A model generated the notes under the pieces. It was not told where the DNA came from and searched no databases. It saw nothing but the letters and a program-made list of their open reading frames with translations. A stretch of DNA of 50,439 nucleotides. It comes from Bacteroidales bacterium UBA3143 (lineage in GTDB: Bacteria; Bacteroidota; Bacteroidia; Bacteroidales; Dysgonomonadaceae). Location: NCBI GenBank assembly GCA_002364735.1, contig DEZB01000031.1, forward strand, positions 1 through 50,439. Reading direction: 5' to 3'. The position numbers were made by a program, and so were the translations under genes. This document shows, in pieces, positions 27,130 through 36,582 of this stretch (within the stretch, counting starts at the first letter, position 1; each line of letters starts with the position of its first letter).

Positions 27130-28845
27130 ATGAATACATTAAAATTTAAAATATTATCTATTCTCCTTGTACTATTTGTTACAAGCTGTAACGATAGCGA
27201 TTTTTTGAAGGAAGATTTAAAAGATCGATTTACTACAGAGAATGCCTATTTAAATGTTTCTCAGTTTAAAACTGGAACAAATCAATTATACAGGCAAGCA
27301 AGAGCGTTCTATAATAGTGGTGATGGTGTCCGTGATTGGATCAAAAATGGTTATGGCACTGACGTAATCCCAAGCAACAGTCGTGAGGAAAAAGTACATA
27401 GCTTCTGGAATAATCTAACCCCAGACACTCAGTTTCCAAACGACTGGTACAACAGAAATTTTGAAATGATCAAAAACTGTAATGAACTATTGCTTCAAAC
27501 AGAAAATGAAAATATAGAGTGGGTTAGTGAGACTCAGAAATTAGAAATTCAAGGTGAGATTCGTTTCTTTAGAGGTTTTTCTTATCGCAATTTAGCTATT
27601 TTATTTGGTGGTGTTCCTATTGTGTTAGACCCAATAACAAGTCCAAAACTTGACTTTAAAAGAGCTACACGACTTGAAACCTATTCTGTTGCAATGGAAG
27701 ATCTGCTGTTTGCAAGTCAAAATATGGCTATCACTACAGACCAGCCTGGAAGAGCCGTGAGAGCTGCTGCTGATCATTTCTTGAGCGAAGTATATATTAG
27801 TCTGGGAGATGAAGCAAAAGATAAATCCATGTACCAAAAAGCAATAGCTGCTGCTACTCGTGTAATAGATGGAAGTGATGGAGACTATGAATTAATGCGT
27901 ACTCGATTTGGTACCAGAAAGAATGAAGAAGGTAAAGATGTAAATTGGGATCTATTTAGAATGGGAAATCAGAATTATAACACTGGTAATAAAGAGTCAA
28001 TCTGGACGATACAATTCGAAAAAGATGTGGCAGGTGGTATGAATATTTATGACAGACCATTATTCGAGCGAGCTTTTTGGCCCAACTTCTGGAATTCAAA
28101 TAAATTTGGTTTCGCAGGTCCAGCACGTGATTGGACTGGTAGAGGGGTTGCTTCAATGAAACCAAATAACTACTTTAAATATAATGTATGGAAGGATTCT
28201 GAAACAGATACGAGAAATGCTCCATATAATATTGAAAGAACTTACTATGCTCCAAAAGTTATTGTAAATGGAAAGCAAACTGATAGGGATACTGTTTATG
28301 TTACTAATGTAACTCTTGCAAATGGAACTGAAATTGTAGTTTCATTACATCCAGGTGATGAGATTAAAAAAGAATGGTTAACATCTCGTGATGACACCCT
28401 TACTCAGTTTTATCCCAGAATTTGGAAATTTGGAACAGATAAGCATATAAATGGTACTCCAGATAATGGTTACGTTAGAGATGCTTATGTTGCAAGACTT
28501 CCTGAAACATATCTATTGAGAGCGGAGGCATATATGAAATCTGATCAAAATGATAAGGCTGCAAGTGATATAAATACAGTTAGATTAAGATCAAATGCTT
28601 TGCCAATAAATGCTTCTGATGTAAATCTCGATTTTATATTAGATGAAAGAGCGCGCGAATTGTATGGTGAAGAATGGCGTACTTTTACACTTGCAAGACT
28701 TGGTCTTATATATGAACGAACTAAGAAATATGGCTGGCCAACTGATGCTGCTGCAGTAGAAAAGCATCACAACTTATTCCCAATTCCTCAAAATGCTATA
28801 AATGCAAATTTAGAATACAAATTAGAACAAAATCCAGGTTACTAA
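27130..28845 (+). CDS. SusD/RagB-family glycan-binding lipoprotein (PUL 2)
   Basis: A 571-residue surface lipoprotein partner of the preceding SusC. The lipobox is FVTSC with Cys20. Family blocks include FLKEDLKDRFTTENAYLN near the N-terminus, EIRFFRGFSYRNLAILFGGVPIV, LPETYLLRAEAYMKSDQNDKA, DERARELYGEEWRTFTLARLG and LFPIPQNAIN near the C-terminus. It follows susC by 20 bases. A GC-containing hairpin with a T-tract lies just downstream, so the susCD part of the operon may be transcribed in excess of the enzyme genes. Confidence 0.97.
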   Translation: MNTLKFKILSILLVLFVTSCNDSDFLKEDLKDRFTTENAYLNVSQFKTGTNQLYRQARAFYNSGDGVRDWIKNGYGTDVIPSNSREEKVHSFWNNLTPDTQFPNDWYNRNFEMIKNCNELLLQTENENIEWVSETQKLEIQGEIRFFRGFSYRNLAILFGGVPIVLDPITSPKLDFKRATRLETYSVAMEDLLFASQNMAITTDQPGRAVRAAADHFLSEVYISLGDEAKDKSMYQKAIAAATRVIDGSDGDYELMRTRFGTRKNEEGKDVNWDLFRMGNQNYNTGNKESIWTIQFEKDVAGGMNIYDRPLFERAFWPNFWNSNKFGFAGPARDWTGRGVASMKPNNYFKYNVWKDSETDTRNAPYNIERTYYAPKVIVNGKQTDRDTVYVTNVTLANGTEIVVSLHPGDEIKKEWLTSRDDTLTQFYPRIWKFGTDKHINGTPDNGYVRDAYVARLPETYLLRAEAYMKSDQNDKAASDINTVRLRSNALPINASDVNLDFILDERARELYGEEWRTFTLARLGLIYERTKKYGWPTDAAAVEKHHNLFPIPQNAINANLEYKLEQNPGY

Positions 28846-28862
28846 TCTAACCTAACCAATAT

Positions 28863-28902
28863 GGCAGATGATATTTATTTTTTTATGTCGTCTGCCTTTT
28901 TT
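28863..28902 (+). terminator. terminator-like hairpin with T-tract after susD (PUL 2)
   Basis: Arms ggcagatgatat (28863-28874) and atgtcgtctgcc (28885-28896) pair over 12 bases with two G-U wobbles, around a 10-nt loop, followed directly by six T. It starts 18 bases after the susD stop. This is a good intrinsic terminator, likely partial, because three same-strand enzyme genes follow. Confidence 0.7.
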
Positions 28903-28981
28903 ATTACTTGAACTCATGCTTTTTTTGATAAGAAAAAACAATTTATTTCTTCTCGAATAAAACAAATAAAACCATCACCTT

Positions 28982-30412
28982 ATGAAAAATATATTTAATT
29001 ATATTATCGGAATCTCTTTGTTTTTTATCATTAGTTGCTCATCACAAAATAACGAGCACCCCAATTATACAGTTAATAAAGAATCAATGCAGTTGATGAA
29101 GGATGTAATTTATTCTGATACTGTAGTTGATATAAAATTCCCTACAACACATCCAGATGCTCAGTGGTATCCCAATGCAGGCTTAGGGCTTTTCATGCAT
29201 TGGGGCATCCATAGTGTGGTGGGTGCTCAGCCTTCGTGGGATATGATTTCAAATTATCCGCATGGTGGAAAAGTGGCACCACCTGAAAAATATTATGCAT
29301 TAGTAGATAGTTTTAATCCTCAGCATTACAATCCAGATAAATGGTTGAGTGCAGCTAAAAAAGCAGGATTTAAATACGCTGTTTTAACTACAAAGCATCA
29401 TGATGGATATGCGCTATGGCCTTCAGAATACGGAATTGGAACCAAACAATATATGAATGGTAGAGATTTACTTAAACCTTACGTTGAGGCTTGTCGAAAT
29501 AACGGACTTAAAGTAGGCTTCTACTTTTCTCCCCGAGATTGGCATTATCCTGATTTTCCGTTGGATGATGTAAATTTTGATTTTAATCAACGTGGCAACT
29601 TTCCTCAATTAGTAGATACATTATCGAATGAAAAAGATTATGAAAAATTCATGGCGTATACTCTTGCACAAATTAAAGAGTTGTTGACCCAATATGGTAA
29701 AATCGATGTCATATGGTTTGACGGAATGGGATGGAGAGATATCGATGATATGAAGACAAATGAAGTGTATGCATGGATTCGTACGCTACAACCAGGAATT
29801 GTTATTAATGATAGATGGTCCAACATAGTAAATCCTGATGACCCAAATGGGGAAGGAATGCCTATAGGAGATTTTTTATCTCCTTTTGAATGTGTAAAAC
29901 CAACTTTTAGACCTAATACTTGGTGGGAACATTGTGATATTTGGACCCGTGGAGGCGGTGGTTGGGGATACGACAAAACAGGGACATTCAAAAGCTGGCA
30001 GTGGTTTTTCGAGCATTTTATAACAAGCCGATCAATGGATGGAAACTTTTTGCCTAATGTAGGGCCTGATCCACAAGGAGATATGCATCCTAATTATTAT
30101 GAAACAATGGACAAATTAGCGGATTGGATGGAGCATAGCAAAGAGTCTGTGTTTAACATTCATTCGATAGCAGAAAGCAACTTATCAAATGTAATGATGA
30201 CAGCCGCCAATAATAAATGGTATCTACACCTACTCCCCGAATTTGATGATCTGGTGCAAGTTGGGACAACTAAAAAACCAGCATCGGTAAATTTGCTACG
30301 CACTGGAGAATCAATTGATTTTACATATCACAACAGTAAGGTTCAATTTAAAGTTCCCTCTTCCAAGCGAACAGATATGGATGATGTTGTAGTTCTGAAG
30401 TGGATGTATTAA
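28982..30412 (+). CDS. GH29 alpha-L-fucosidase lipoprotein
   Basis: A 476-residue glycoside hydrolase family 29 enzyme that releases alpha-L-fucose with retention of configuration. The signal peptide ends in FIISC with Cys19 as lipidation site, so it is membrane-anchored. Family blocks are LGLFMHWGIHSVVG, KYAVLTTKHHDGYALWPS and VGFYFSPRDWHYPDFP. Asp247 in IDVIWFDGMGW is the nucleophile. The acid/base residue is less conserved in GH29 and I do not assign it. The length fits the catalytic barrel plus a short C-terminal beta domain. It is the first enzyme gene after the susD terminator-like hairpin, supporting a fucosylated substrate for the locus. Linkage preference cannot be read. Confidence 0.93.
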   Translation: MKNIFNYIIGISLFFIISCSSQNNEHPNYTVNKESMQLMKDVIYSDTVVDIKFPTTHPDAQWYPNAGLGLFMHWGIHSVVGAQPSWDMISNYPHGGKVAPPEKYYALVDSFNPQHYNPDKWLSAAKKAGFKYAVLTTKHHDGYALWPSEYGIGTKQYMNGRDLLKPYVEACRNNGLKVGFYFSPRDWHYPDFPLDDVNFDFNQRGNFPQLVDTLSNEKDYEKFMAYTLAQIKELLTQYGKIDVIWFDGMGWRDIDDMKTNEVYAWIRTLQPGIVINDRWSNIVNPDDPNGEGMPIGDFLSPFECVKPTFRPNTWWEHCDIWTRGGGGWGYDKTGTFKSWQWFFEHFITSRSMDGNFLPNVGPDPQGDMHPNYYETMDKLADWMEHSKESVFNIHSIAESNLSNVMMTAANNKWYLHLLPEFDDLVQVGTTKKPASVNLLRTGESIDFTYHNSKVQFKVPSSKRTDMDDVVVLKWMY

Positions 30413-30457
30413 AACTAAAAAGAATTTATGATATGAAAATGACTTTATAGATTAATG

Positions 30458-30486
30458 AAATGAAATACATGTTATGTATTTCATTT
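30458..30486 (+). other. AT-rich 13-bp stem-loop between GH29 and GH2 genes
   Basis: aaatgaaatacat (30458-30470) and atgtatttcattt (30474-30486) are perfect inverse complements with a 3-nt loop gtt. It lies midway in the 157-base gap between two same-strand genes. There is no T-tract. It could be an RNA processing or protection site, or a protein-binding palindrome. Confidence 0.55.
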
Positions 30487-30569
30487 ATCAAATCTACATT
30501 GAACTTTTTTAGTAAAAACATCTATGATTAAATAAGTTTTCGAACTTATATTCTACTTCATAAATACAA

Positions 30570-33500
30570 ATGATTATACAACTCACAATGCGTAATATAA
30601 GATATTATTCTATCAGTTTCTGGTTATTCTTTTCCGCACATATTCTTTTCATATCTAATGGTATGGCACAGGAAGGAAAAGGAGACTTTTATACTGATAT
30701 TGCAAAAACAAAATATCAGGAACGATATAGTTTCCCGATGGAGCGTCCTAAGCCTTTTGAATTGTCTCAAGATAAGGTAGTAAAATGGGATAATAAGATT
30801 GGTTCAATTTTTACTCCTATGTTTAAAATTGAAACTGAAGAGCAAGTAGTTGCTGCTTTAGATCAATTAAGAACTAAACATGAGATTTTTTTGAGAGATA
30901 TTGCTCCCAAAATTGAAGAAACGCGTAAAAGACTAAATATTTCAGCAATGCAGTTTCGTTACGAAACAAATGAAGATCAAAGAGATATTAATTATACTCT
31001 TTCTGGTAAAGGGAAGTGGGAAAACATAACCATCCCTTATTATCACGGACCACACGGACCATCAACTGCATACTATCGCACCGAGTTTGAACTTGATGAA
31101 TCTATGCTATCAGAAGAAGAGCTTTATATCCACTTTAATGGTTCCGACTATTACACCGATGTATATATTAATGGTCATAGTGTTGGGTACCATGAAGGCA
31201 TGCTTGATGAATTCGAATTCAATGTTAGTAGATATGCGGTTCATGGAAAGAATACACTTCTTGTACGAATTCGAAATGATTTTTCAATGTTAGGTAGTGA
31301 ACAATTGATACGCCGTTGGGGAAATAAACTTGCAGCAAGTAATAGTCCTGGTTGGGATGATCCTTTTTTCGGATGGAATTGCGCCCCTGCTGGTTACGGA
31401 CTTTATCAAGATGTTTATTTAGAAACAAGATCGAATACATACATTGCTGATATTTTTGCACGTCCCGATCTTAAAAGTAATAGTGTAGAACTTTGGGTAG
31501 AGACAGAAATGCTTAATGGGTATAATGCAGATGAATTTAAGCTATCAGTTAACCTTTATGGGCAGAATTTCGAAGCCCTTGTTGCAAAAGATTTAGAAAA
31601 CAGGGTGGAATTGGTGGGTGGACGTGTCCTTTCTAAGATGATAATTGATATGCCAAATGATAAGTTGCGTCTTTGGTCACCCGATACTCCTTGGCTTTAT
31701 CAGATGCAAGTAGAACTCTACGATAAAACAGGAATAAAGTTGTTAGATAACATGAAATGTCAATTTGGAATGCGCTCTTTTATTATTTCTGAGACTTCAA
31801 CACCAAAAGGGCGGATGTATCTTAACGATAAAGAAATTCGTCTTCGGGGCACCAATACAATGGGGTTTTTGCAGTTAGATGTAATGCATAAAGATTGGGA
31901 TCAACTCAAGGACGATCTGCTTTTGGCTAAGTTGACTAACATGAACTTTATACGAACTACTCAACGAATAGTACCAAAAGAAGTTTATGAGTATGCTGAT
32001 AGGCTTGGAATGATGATGCAAGCAGATCTACCTCTTTTTGCTTATGTTAATCAGAAACAGTTTCATGAGGCAATTGCTCAAGCACCTAAAATTGAGAGAT
32101 TGCTACGAAACCATCCATCTGTAATTATGATGACTTACATCAACGAATCAATGGGAGGTGAAAAACCACATGCTATCAGTCGTGGTGAATATGAAAAAAT
32201 GTTTGAAGCATTGGACATTGTTGTTCATCACGAAAATCCAGACCGTGCTGTAAAATATGTAGATGGTGATTATCAAGCACCCAATAAAGGTTTGCCTGAT
32301 GATCATTGTTATAATATATGGTATCCCGATCATGGCACCGATCTACCTCTTATGATGCGGGGTGCGTGGGAACATGTGAAAAAAGGCTGGATGTATGGCT
32401 GTGGAGAGTTTGGTGCTGAAGGGTTGGATTATCCCGAAATGATGAGACGTCGCTATCCGAAAGAATGGAATGAAAAGAAAGACGGAACATGGTCACCAGA
32501 GCAGTTAGTAACTGTGCGTGGTGCAAATCAAACATGGGAGAAATATCCATTTTGGTTTGAAGCTGGAAACACTATGGAAGAGTGGGTGAAAGGTAGTCAA
32601 GAACATCAGAAATGGGGAGTTGATAAGGTAACGCGTGCATTCAGACGAATGCCAAGAATGAATACTTTTGCTATACATCTATTTATAGATGCATGGCCCA
32701 ATGGATGGATGAAAGCAATTGTTGATACTGAACGTCGTCCTAAAAAGGCATGGTATGCTTATCGAGATGCTTTAACTCCTCTTTCAGTGCAAATTCGCAG
32801 CGAGCGAAATAGCTTTTTTAGTGGTGAAAAATATCCAGTTGAATTGTGGGTTTGTAATGATATGCATGCTACTCCAGATGCTGAGTTACGTTATCAGTTG
32901 GAACTCGATGGTAAAGTTATTAAAACAGGTAAAGTTAAAGCTGATATGCCTAATGTTACAGATGGTTCCCGATTTCAAGGCTTTTTAAATGTGATGGTCC
33001 CCGATGTTGAAAAGCGCACTCCATTGACGCTACGTTTAGGGCTTTTTGATTTAAAAAGCGGCAAACAGCTACATGAAGATTCACATATTTCAAGTGTCTT
33101 CCCCAAACTTCTAATACCTGATAATAGGGTGTATATTATCGGCAATAAGGATAGTGTTTCAATTGCCAAAGAGTTAGGCCTGAGAAATGTTGTTTATCAG
33201 GGAAATGTTAAATCGAGTGATGCAATTATCATCGAGAAATATGAGTTATACGATATACGTCGTGCCGAAATCGATGAGGCAGTACAAAATGGGGCTCATT
33301 GTCTCTTGTTGGATATTCCAAACAAGATTGTAAAAATTGGTAGCAACGTTAATTCTGATAACACCGTTAAGCTTCTAAAACAAAAAGGTGTCTATTCTCC
33401 GATTCAGAATATATCAACTGAACATGAAGAAGAAGGTTGGTCTTGGATAGTAGCCCGAAGCAAAAAGCACCCATGGTTAAAGCGAACGCAAGCCAGCGAT

Positions 33501-33725
33501 TTTAAATATACTTATAATAGTAAAATGAAATCGCCAACCCGACAAACTTATGGTATATTTGAAGCAAAGGGGTTTACACCTGTAATGATTTATAAAAACA
33601 ATCCTATTATCGCTGAGAAAAAAGATGGAAATGGACGTTGGGTAATTAGTCTTTTGGACGTGAATAATCAACTCGATTGTAATCCTGCTTTAGCTGAGTT
33701 ATTTATTAAAATACTCAGTAATTAA
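30570..33725 (+). CDS. GH2-family glycoside hydrolase with extra C-terminal domain, exported
   Basis: A 1051-residue GH2 enzyme; members are beta-galactosidases, beta-glucuronidases, beta-mannosidases or relatives. A signal peptide ends near GMAQE (about residue 34); the start could also be Met7. The N-terminal jelly-roll shows AYYRTEFELD and VYINGHSVGYHEGMLDEFEF, then the immunoglobulin-like domain and the TIM barrel from about 400 (IRLRGTNTMGF). Probable acid/base is Glu526 in TYINES, and probable nucleophile is Glu613 in CGEFGAEG. After about residue 770 come beta-rich domains and a segment (about 850-950, VYIIGNKDSVSIAKELG and DEAVQNGAHCLLLD) that resembles a glutamine-amidotransferase-like fold. 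Its place between two fucosidase-type enzymes suggests it removes a sugar exposed by defucosylation, but the specific sugar is unknown. Confidence 0.85.
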   Translation: MIIQLTMRNIRYYSISFWLFFSAHILFISNGMAQEGKGDFYTDIAKTKYQERYSFPMERPKPFELSQDKVVKWDNKIGSIFTPMFKIETEEQVVAALDQLRTKHEIFLRDIAPKIEETRKRLNISAMQFRYETNEDQRDINYTLSGKGKWENITIPYYHGPHGPSTAYYRTEFELDESMLSEEELYIHFNGSDYYTDVYINGHSVGYHEGMLDEFEFNVSRYAVHGKNTLLVRIRNDFSMLGSEQLIRRWGNKLAASNSPGWDDPFFGWNCAPAGYGLYQDVYLETRSNTYIADIFARPDLKSNSVELWVETEMLNGYNADEFKLSVNLYGQNFEALVAKDLENRVELVGGRVLSKMIIDMPNDKLRLWSPDTPWLYQMQVELYDKTGIKLLDNMKCQFGMRSFIISETSTPKGRMYLNDKEIRLRGTNTMGFLQLDVMHKDWDQLKDDLLLAKLTNMNFIRTTQRIVPKEVYEYADRLGMMMQADLPLFAYVNQKQFHEAIAQAPKIERLLRNHPSVIMMTYINESMGGEKPHAISRGEYEKMFEALDIVVHHENPDRAVKYVDGDYQAPNKGLPDDHCYNIWYPDHGTDLPLMMRGAWEHVKKGWMYGCGEFGAEGLDYPEMMRRRYPKEWNEKKDGTWSPEQLVTVRGANQTWEKYPFWFEAGNTMEEWVKGSQEHQKWGVDKVTRAFRRMPRMNTFAIHLFIDAWPNGWMKAIVDTERRPKKAWYAYRDALTPLSVQIRSERNSFFSGEKYPVELWVCNDMHATPDAELRYQLELDGKVIKTGKVKADMPNVTDGSRFQGFLNVMVPDVEKRTPLTLRLGLFDLKSGKQLHEDSHISSVFPKLLIPDNRVYIIGNKDSVSIAKELGLRNVVYQGNVKSSDAIIIEKYELYDIRRAEIDEAVQNGAHCLLLDIPNKIVKIGSNVNSDNTVKLLKQKGVYSPIQNISTEHEEEGWSWIVARSKKHPWLKRTQASDFKYTYNSKMKSPTRQTYGIFEAKGFTPVMIYKNNPIIAEKKDGNGRWVISLLDVNNQLDCNPALAELFIKILSN

Positions 33726-33816
33726 GAGTGTGATTTATTAATTTAAAAGCTAATTAATTTTCAATCATTTCATTTTAAACAAAAGAATTTTATACAAACA
33801 AATAATAATAAGAAAC

Positions 33817-35943
33817 ATGAAGCTATTATCTTTATTACGGATTATAACACTTTTTACTTTAATCCCTCTCGGTATTATAAGTTGCAATGGTTCACCACAG
33901 ATATATGTGAGTAGTGACGGTAGTGATCAGAATGATGGTTCAATTAATGCCCCTTACTTATCGGCAAAGAGAGCATTGGAGGAAGTAAGAAAGAATAAAG
34001 CGAAATCTCCTAAAAAGAACTTTGTAATCAATTTAAGAGAAGGTTCTTATCGCATTAATGAGTCATTAGCCTTAGATTCACTTATGTCTGGAATAACCAT
34101 TCAGGCATATAATGATGAAAAGGTTGTTTTGTCAGGTGGAGTTTCAATTTCCCCCGAACTTATTACGCAATCGGATACACATTACTCAATAGACACTCCT
34201 CAAGGAACCGTTTGGAAGGTTAATTTAAAAGATGCAGGTATTACCGATTTTGGAAAGCTTCGCAATGTAGGTTTTTCAAGACCTTATGGACCTGCTTGGG
34301 GAGAGATTTTTGTGAATGGCAAACCGATGCACTTGGCTCAATGGCCAAACAATTCGATGATACCAATGGGAAAAGTGCTTGACTCTGGGAGTAAACCTCG
34401 TGATAATGACTTTGCTAATAAAGGTGGAGTAATTCAATACGATTCAGCTCGTGTAGAGCAATGGATTGATGAAAAGAACCCTTGGATGGCTGGTTACTTC
34501 AATGCAGGTTACGCTGATGATATGGTGAAAATAGAGTCAATAGATACATCTAAAAAAACCATTACTACAAGCGACGCAACACTCTATGGCTTTGCTCATG
34601 GTCATCCGTGGCATACTTGGTATGGTTTAAATTTACTGTCAGAGTTAGATGCACCCACCGAGTATTATATTGATCGCGATAGTGGCGAATTGTATTTTAT
34701 CTCTCCAGAAGAAAAGGTAAATTCCCTGGAATTTTCAATATTAGAAACACCATTCATTACAATGAACAATGCTAATAATGTTACTATCAAAAACATATCC
34801 TTTGAAGCTTCCCGTGGAATGGGTATTTCACTTGTAAACGCTGAGAATGTAACCATAGAATCTTGTCGTTTCACCAACTTAGGTGGTCTCGGAGTTGCTG
34901 TAGGGATGGGCATTGAGCCATTCAAAGATTATCGTCATGAAGGAATTGGAACACCTCAATCGCATGTAGTGGGGAGTCTTCTACAACATCTTTATTCAAA
35001 CACTACATTTAACCGACAAGGAGGGAAAAATAATACAATCATCAATTGTGAGTTTTATAATTTAGGTGCTGGAGGTGTTTCTCTTGGAGGCGGCAACAGA
35101 CTTACATTAGAAGCTGGAAATAATAAAGTTGAAAACTGTCGATTCCACGATATTAATCGCATTGAGAAAACGTATCGCCCTGCAGTACATCTTACAGGAG
35201 TAGGAAACATTATTCGCAATTGCGAAATGTTCGACCTTCCAAGTATGGCTATTTTGATGCATGGTAACAATCATTTGGTGGAGTACAATTACATTCACGA
35301 TGTGTGTATGGATGCAGAAGATATGGGTGCCTTTTATTATGGGCGCGATCCTTCGGAAAGGGGAACAGTATTGCAATACAATTATTTCGCAAACATTCCC
35401 GATCAGTACAACACAAGCGCAGTATATCACGATGACGCTGCTTGCGGTTTAACTGTCACTGGCAATGTCTTTAATCATGCTGGAAAGCTGGCTTCATTGA
35501 TTGGAGGTGGTTCGGATAATATTTACACAAACAATATATTCTTAAATGGAAAGCAAGGCATTCGTATTGGCAATCGTCTTTCAACTTGGGCTAAATGGTT
35601 ACTTGATGAGGGGGGATTATTTCAAAAACGATTAGAAGAGGTAAATTACCAACAACCTCCATATAGCGAGGAATATCCATCTATAGTAAATTATTTTGAC
35701 AAAGTTGATTATCCAACAGGCAACCGTGTGTCAGGCAATTTATTTGCAAACATGAATGAGGTGTTTATTGGAGATAAAGAATGGGTAGGATGGGAGTCAG
35801 ATAATGTGGTTACCGATAAGAAGATAGAGGTAACAAAAAACGGAAAACTGTCATTCTCTGATAGTGGGTATATATTTGAACAAATCCCCGAGCTAAAGAC
35901 AATTCCATTAGATAAAATAGGGTTGTATAAAAACCAAAAATAG
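33817..35943 (+). CDS. parallel beta-helix lipoprotein, GH141-like (alpha-L-fucosidase/xylanase family)
   Basis: A 708-residue surface or periplasmic lipoprotein; the lipobox is LGIISC with Cys23. The mature N-terminus (IYVSSDGSDQNDGSINAPYLS and then RALEEVRK) and the following right-handed beta-helix repeats (VTIKNISFEASRGMGISLVNAENVTIESC, ENCRFHDINR, EYNYIHDVC) are typical of GH141 and related helix families. Acidic clusters DAEDMGAFYYGRD and YHDDAACG fall in the region where catalytic residues of such enzymes lie, but I do not assign them. GH141 founders are an alpha-L-fucosidase active on rhamnogalacturonan-II and a xylanase. Next to GH29 and GH2, a fucosidase-like role is plausible. GH120 or a lyase-like helix family are alternatives. 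Confidence 0.72.
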   Translation: MKLLSLLRIITLFTLIPLGIISCNGSPQIYVSSDGSDQNDGSINAPYLSAKRALEEVRKNKAKSPKKNFVINLREGSYRINESLALDSLMSGITIQAYNDEKVVLSGGVSISPELITQSDTHYSIDTPQGTVWKVNLKDAGITDFGKLRNVGFSRPYGPAWGEIFVNGKPMHLAQWPNNSMIPMGKVLDSGSKPRDNDFANKGGVIQYDSARVEQWIDEKNPWMAGYFNAGYADDMVKIESIDTSKKTITTSDATLYGFAHGHPWHTWYGLNLLSELDAPTEYYIDRDSGELYFISPEEKVNSLEFSILETPFITMNNANNVTIKNISFEASRGMGISLVNAENVTIESCRFTNLGGLGVAVGMGIEPFKDYRHEGIGTPQSHVVGSLLQHLYSNTTFNRQGGKNNTIINCEFYNLGAGGVSLGGGNRLTLEAGNNKVENCRFHDINRIEKTYRPAVHLTGVGNIIRNCEMFDLPSMAILMHGNNHLVEYNYIHDVCMDAEDMGAFYYGRDPSERGTVLQYNYFANIPDQYNTSAVYHDDAACGLTVTGNVFNHAGKLASLIGGGSDNIYTNNIFLNGKQGIRIGNRLSTWAKWLLDEGGLFQKRLEEVNYQQPPYSEEYPSIVNYFDKVDYPTGNRVSGNLFANMNEVFIGDKEWVGWESDNVVTDKKIEVTKNGKLSFSDSGYIFEQIPELKTIPLDKIGLYKNQK

Positions 35944-36013
35944 GAGTAATATTTAAAAAAATGTTTTTTAAAAGGAGGGGTTAAATATAATGTTTAATCT
36001 CTCTTTTTTCTTA

Positions 36014-36487
36014 TTATCTCTTCCACGTACTATACGGATCTTTTACCAACATAGAGTTGTAATATCTAACGTCGTGAGTAACCTCTTTGCCCAACCAATC
36101 TGGTTTTTCAAACTCTTCGTCTTCCGACTGCAATTCTACCTCAGCCATTAATAGTCCTTCGTTGATGCCATAAAACTCATCTACTTCAAACACATGACTC
36201 CCTACTTGAACAAGGTAACGGGTTTTTTCGATAATCTCTTTTTCGCAAAATGTGAGCATCTCTTCTGCATCCTTCACAGGAATTTCTTTTTCCCATTCAT
36301 AACGGGTTAGGCCATTACCAGAAACTGTGCTTTTTACAGTAAGATAGGCTTGTTCTCCTTTTATTCTGATGCGAACAACACGCTTTGGAACAGATGAAAG
36401 ATATCCTTGCACAATACGCCAGTGGGTAAAAGCTTTGGATTTAAACTCTCCCTTCACTAAAAACTTTCGCTCAATCTCGTAATTCAT
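36014..36487 (-). CDS. CYTH-domain protein (triphosphate tunnel metalloenzyme)
   Basis: A 157-residue cytoplasmic protein. The N-terminus has the CYTH signature ExExK, here Glu4, Glu6 and Lys8 in YEIERKFLV. Alternating charged residues follow through the barrel: RVRIKGEQAYLTVKS, YEWEKEIPV, KTRYLV and AEVELQSEDE. CYTH proteins bind triphosphate and divalent metals; small bacterial ones usually hydrolyse inorganic triphosphate, while others are class IV adenylate cyclases or thiamine triphosphatases. The short single-domain form suggests triphosphatase, as inference. It lies downstream of rarA on the same strand, separated by 95 bases, and converges on the beta-helix gene. Confidence 0.9.
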   Translation of the reverse strand: MNYEIERKFLVKGEFKSKAFTHWRIVQGYLSSVPKRVVRIRIKGEQAYLTVKSTVSGNGLTRYEWEKEIPVKDAEEMLTFCEKEIIEKTRYLVQVGSHVFEVDEFYGINEGLLMAEVELQSEDEEFEKPDWLGKEVTHDVRYYNSMLVKDPYSTWKR

Positions 36488-36582
36488 TTTATGAGTTGTG
36501 TTTATTATTCAATGTATTAACTGTAAACAAGCATCAACAATCATTGTTTAACGAAAGCAAATGAAGATGTACAATTGTCTCT

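Noticed and set aside
29638..29991. 117-residue open frame on the - strand
   Set aside because: It is antisense to the GH29 catalytic region, including the nucleophile motif; no feature of its own.
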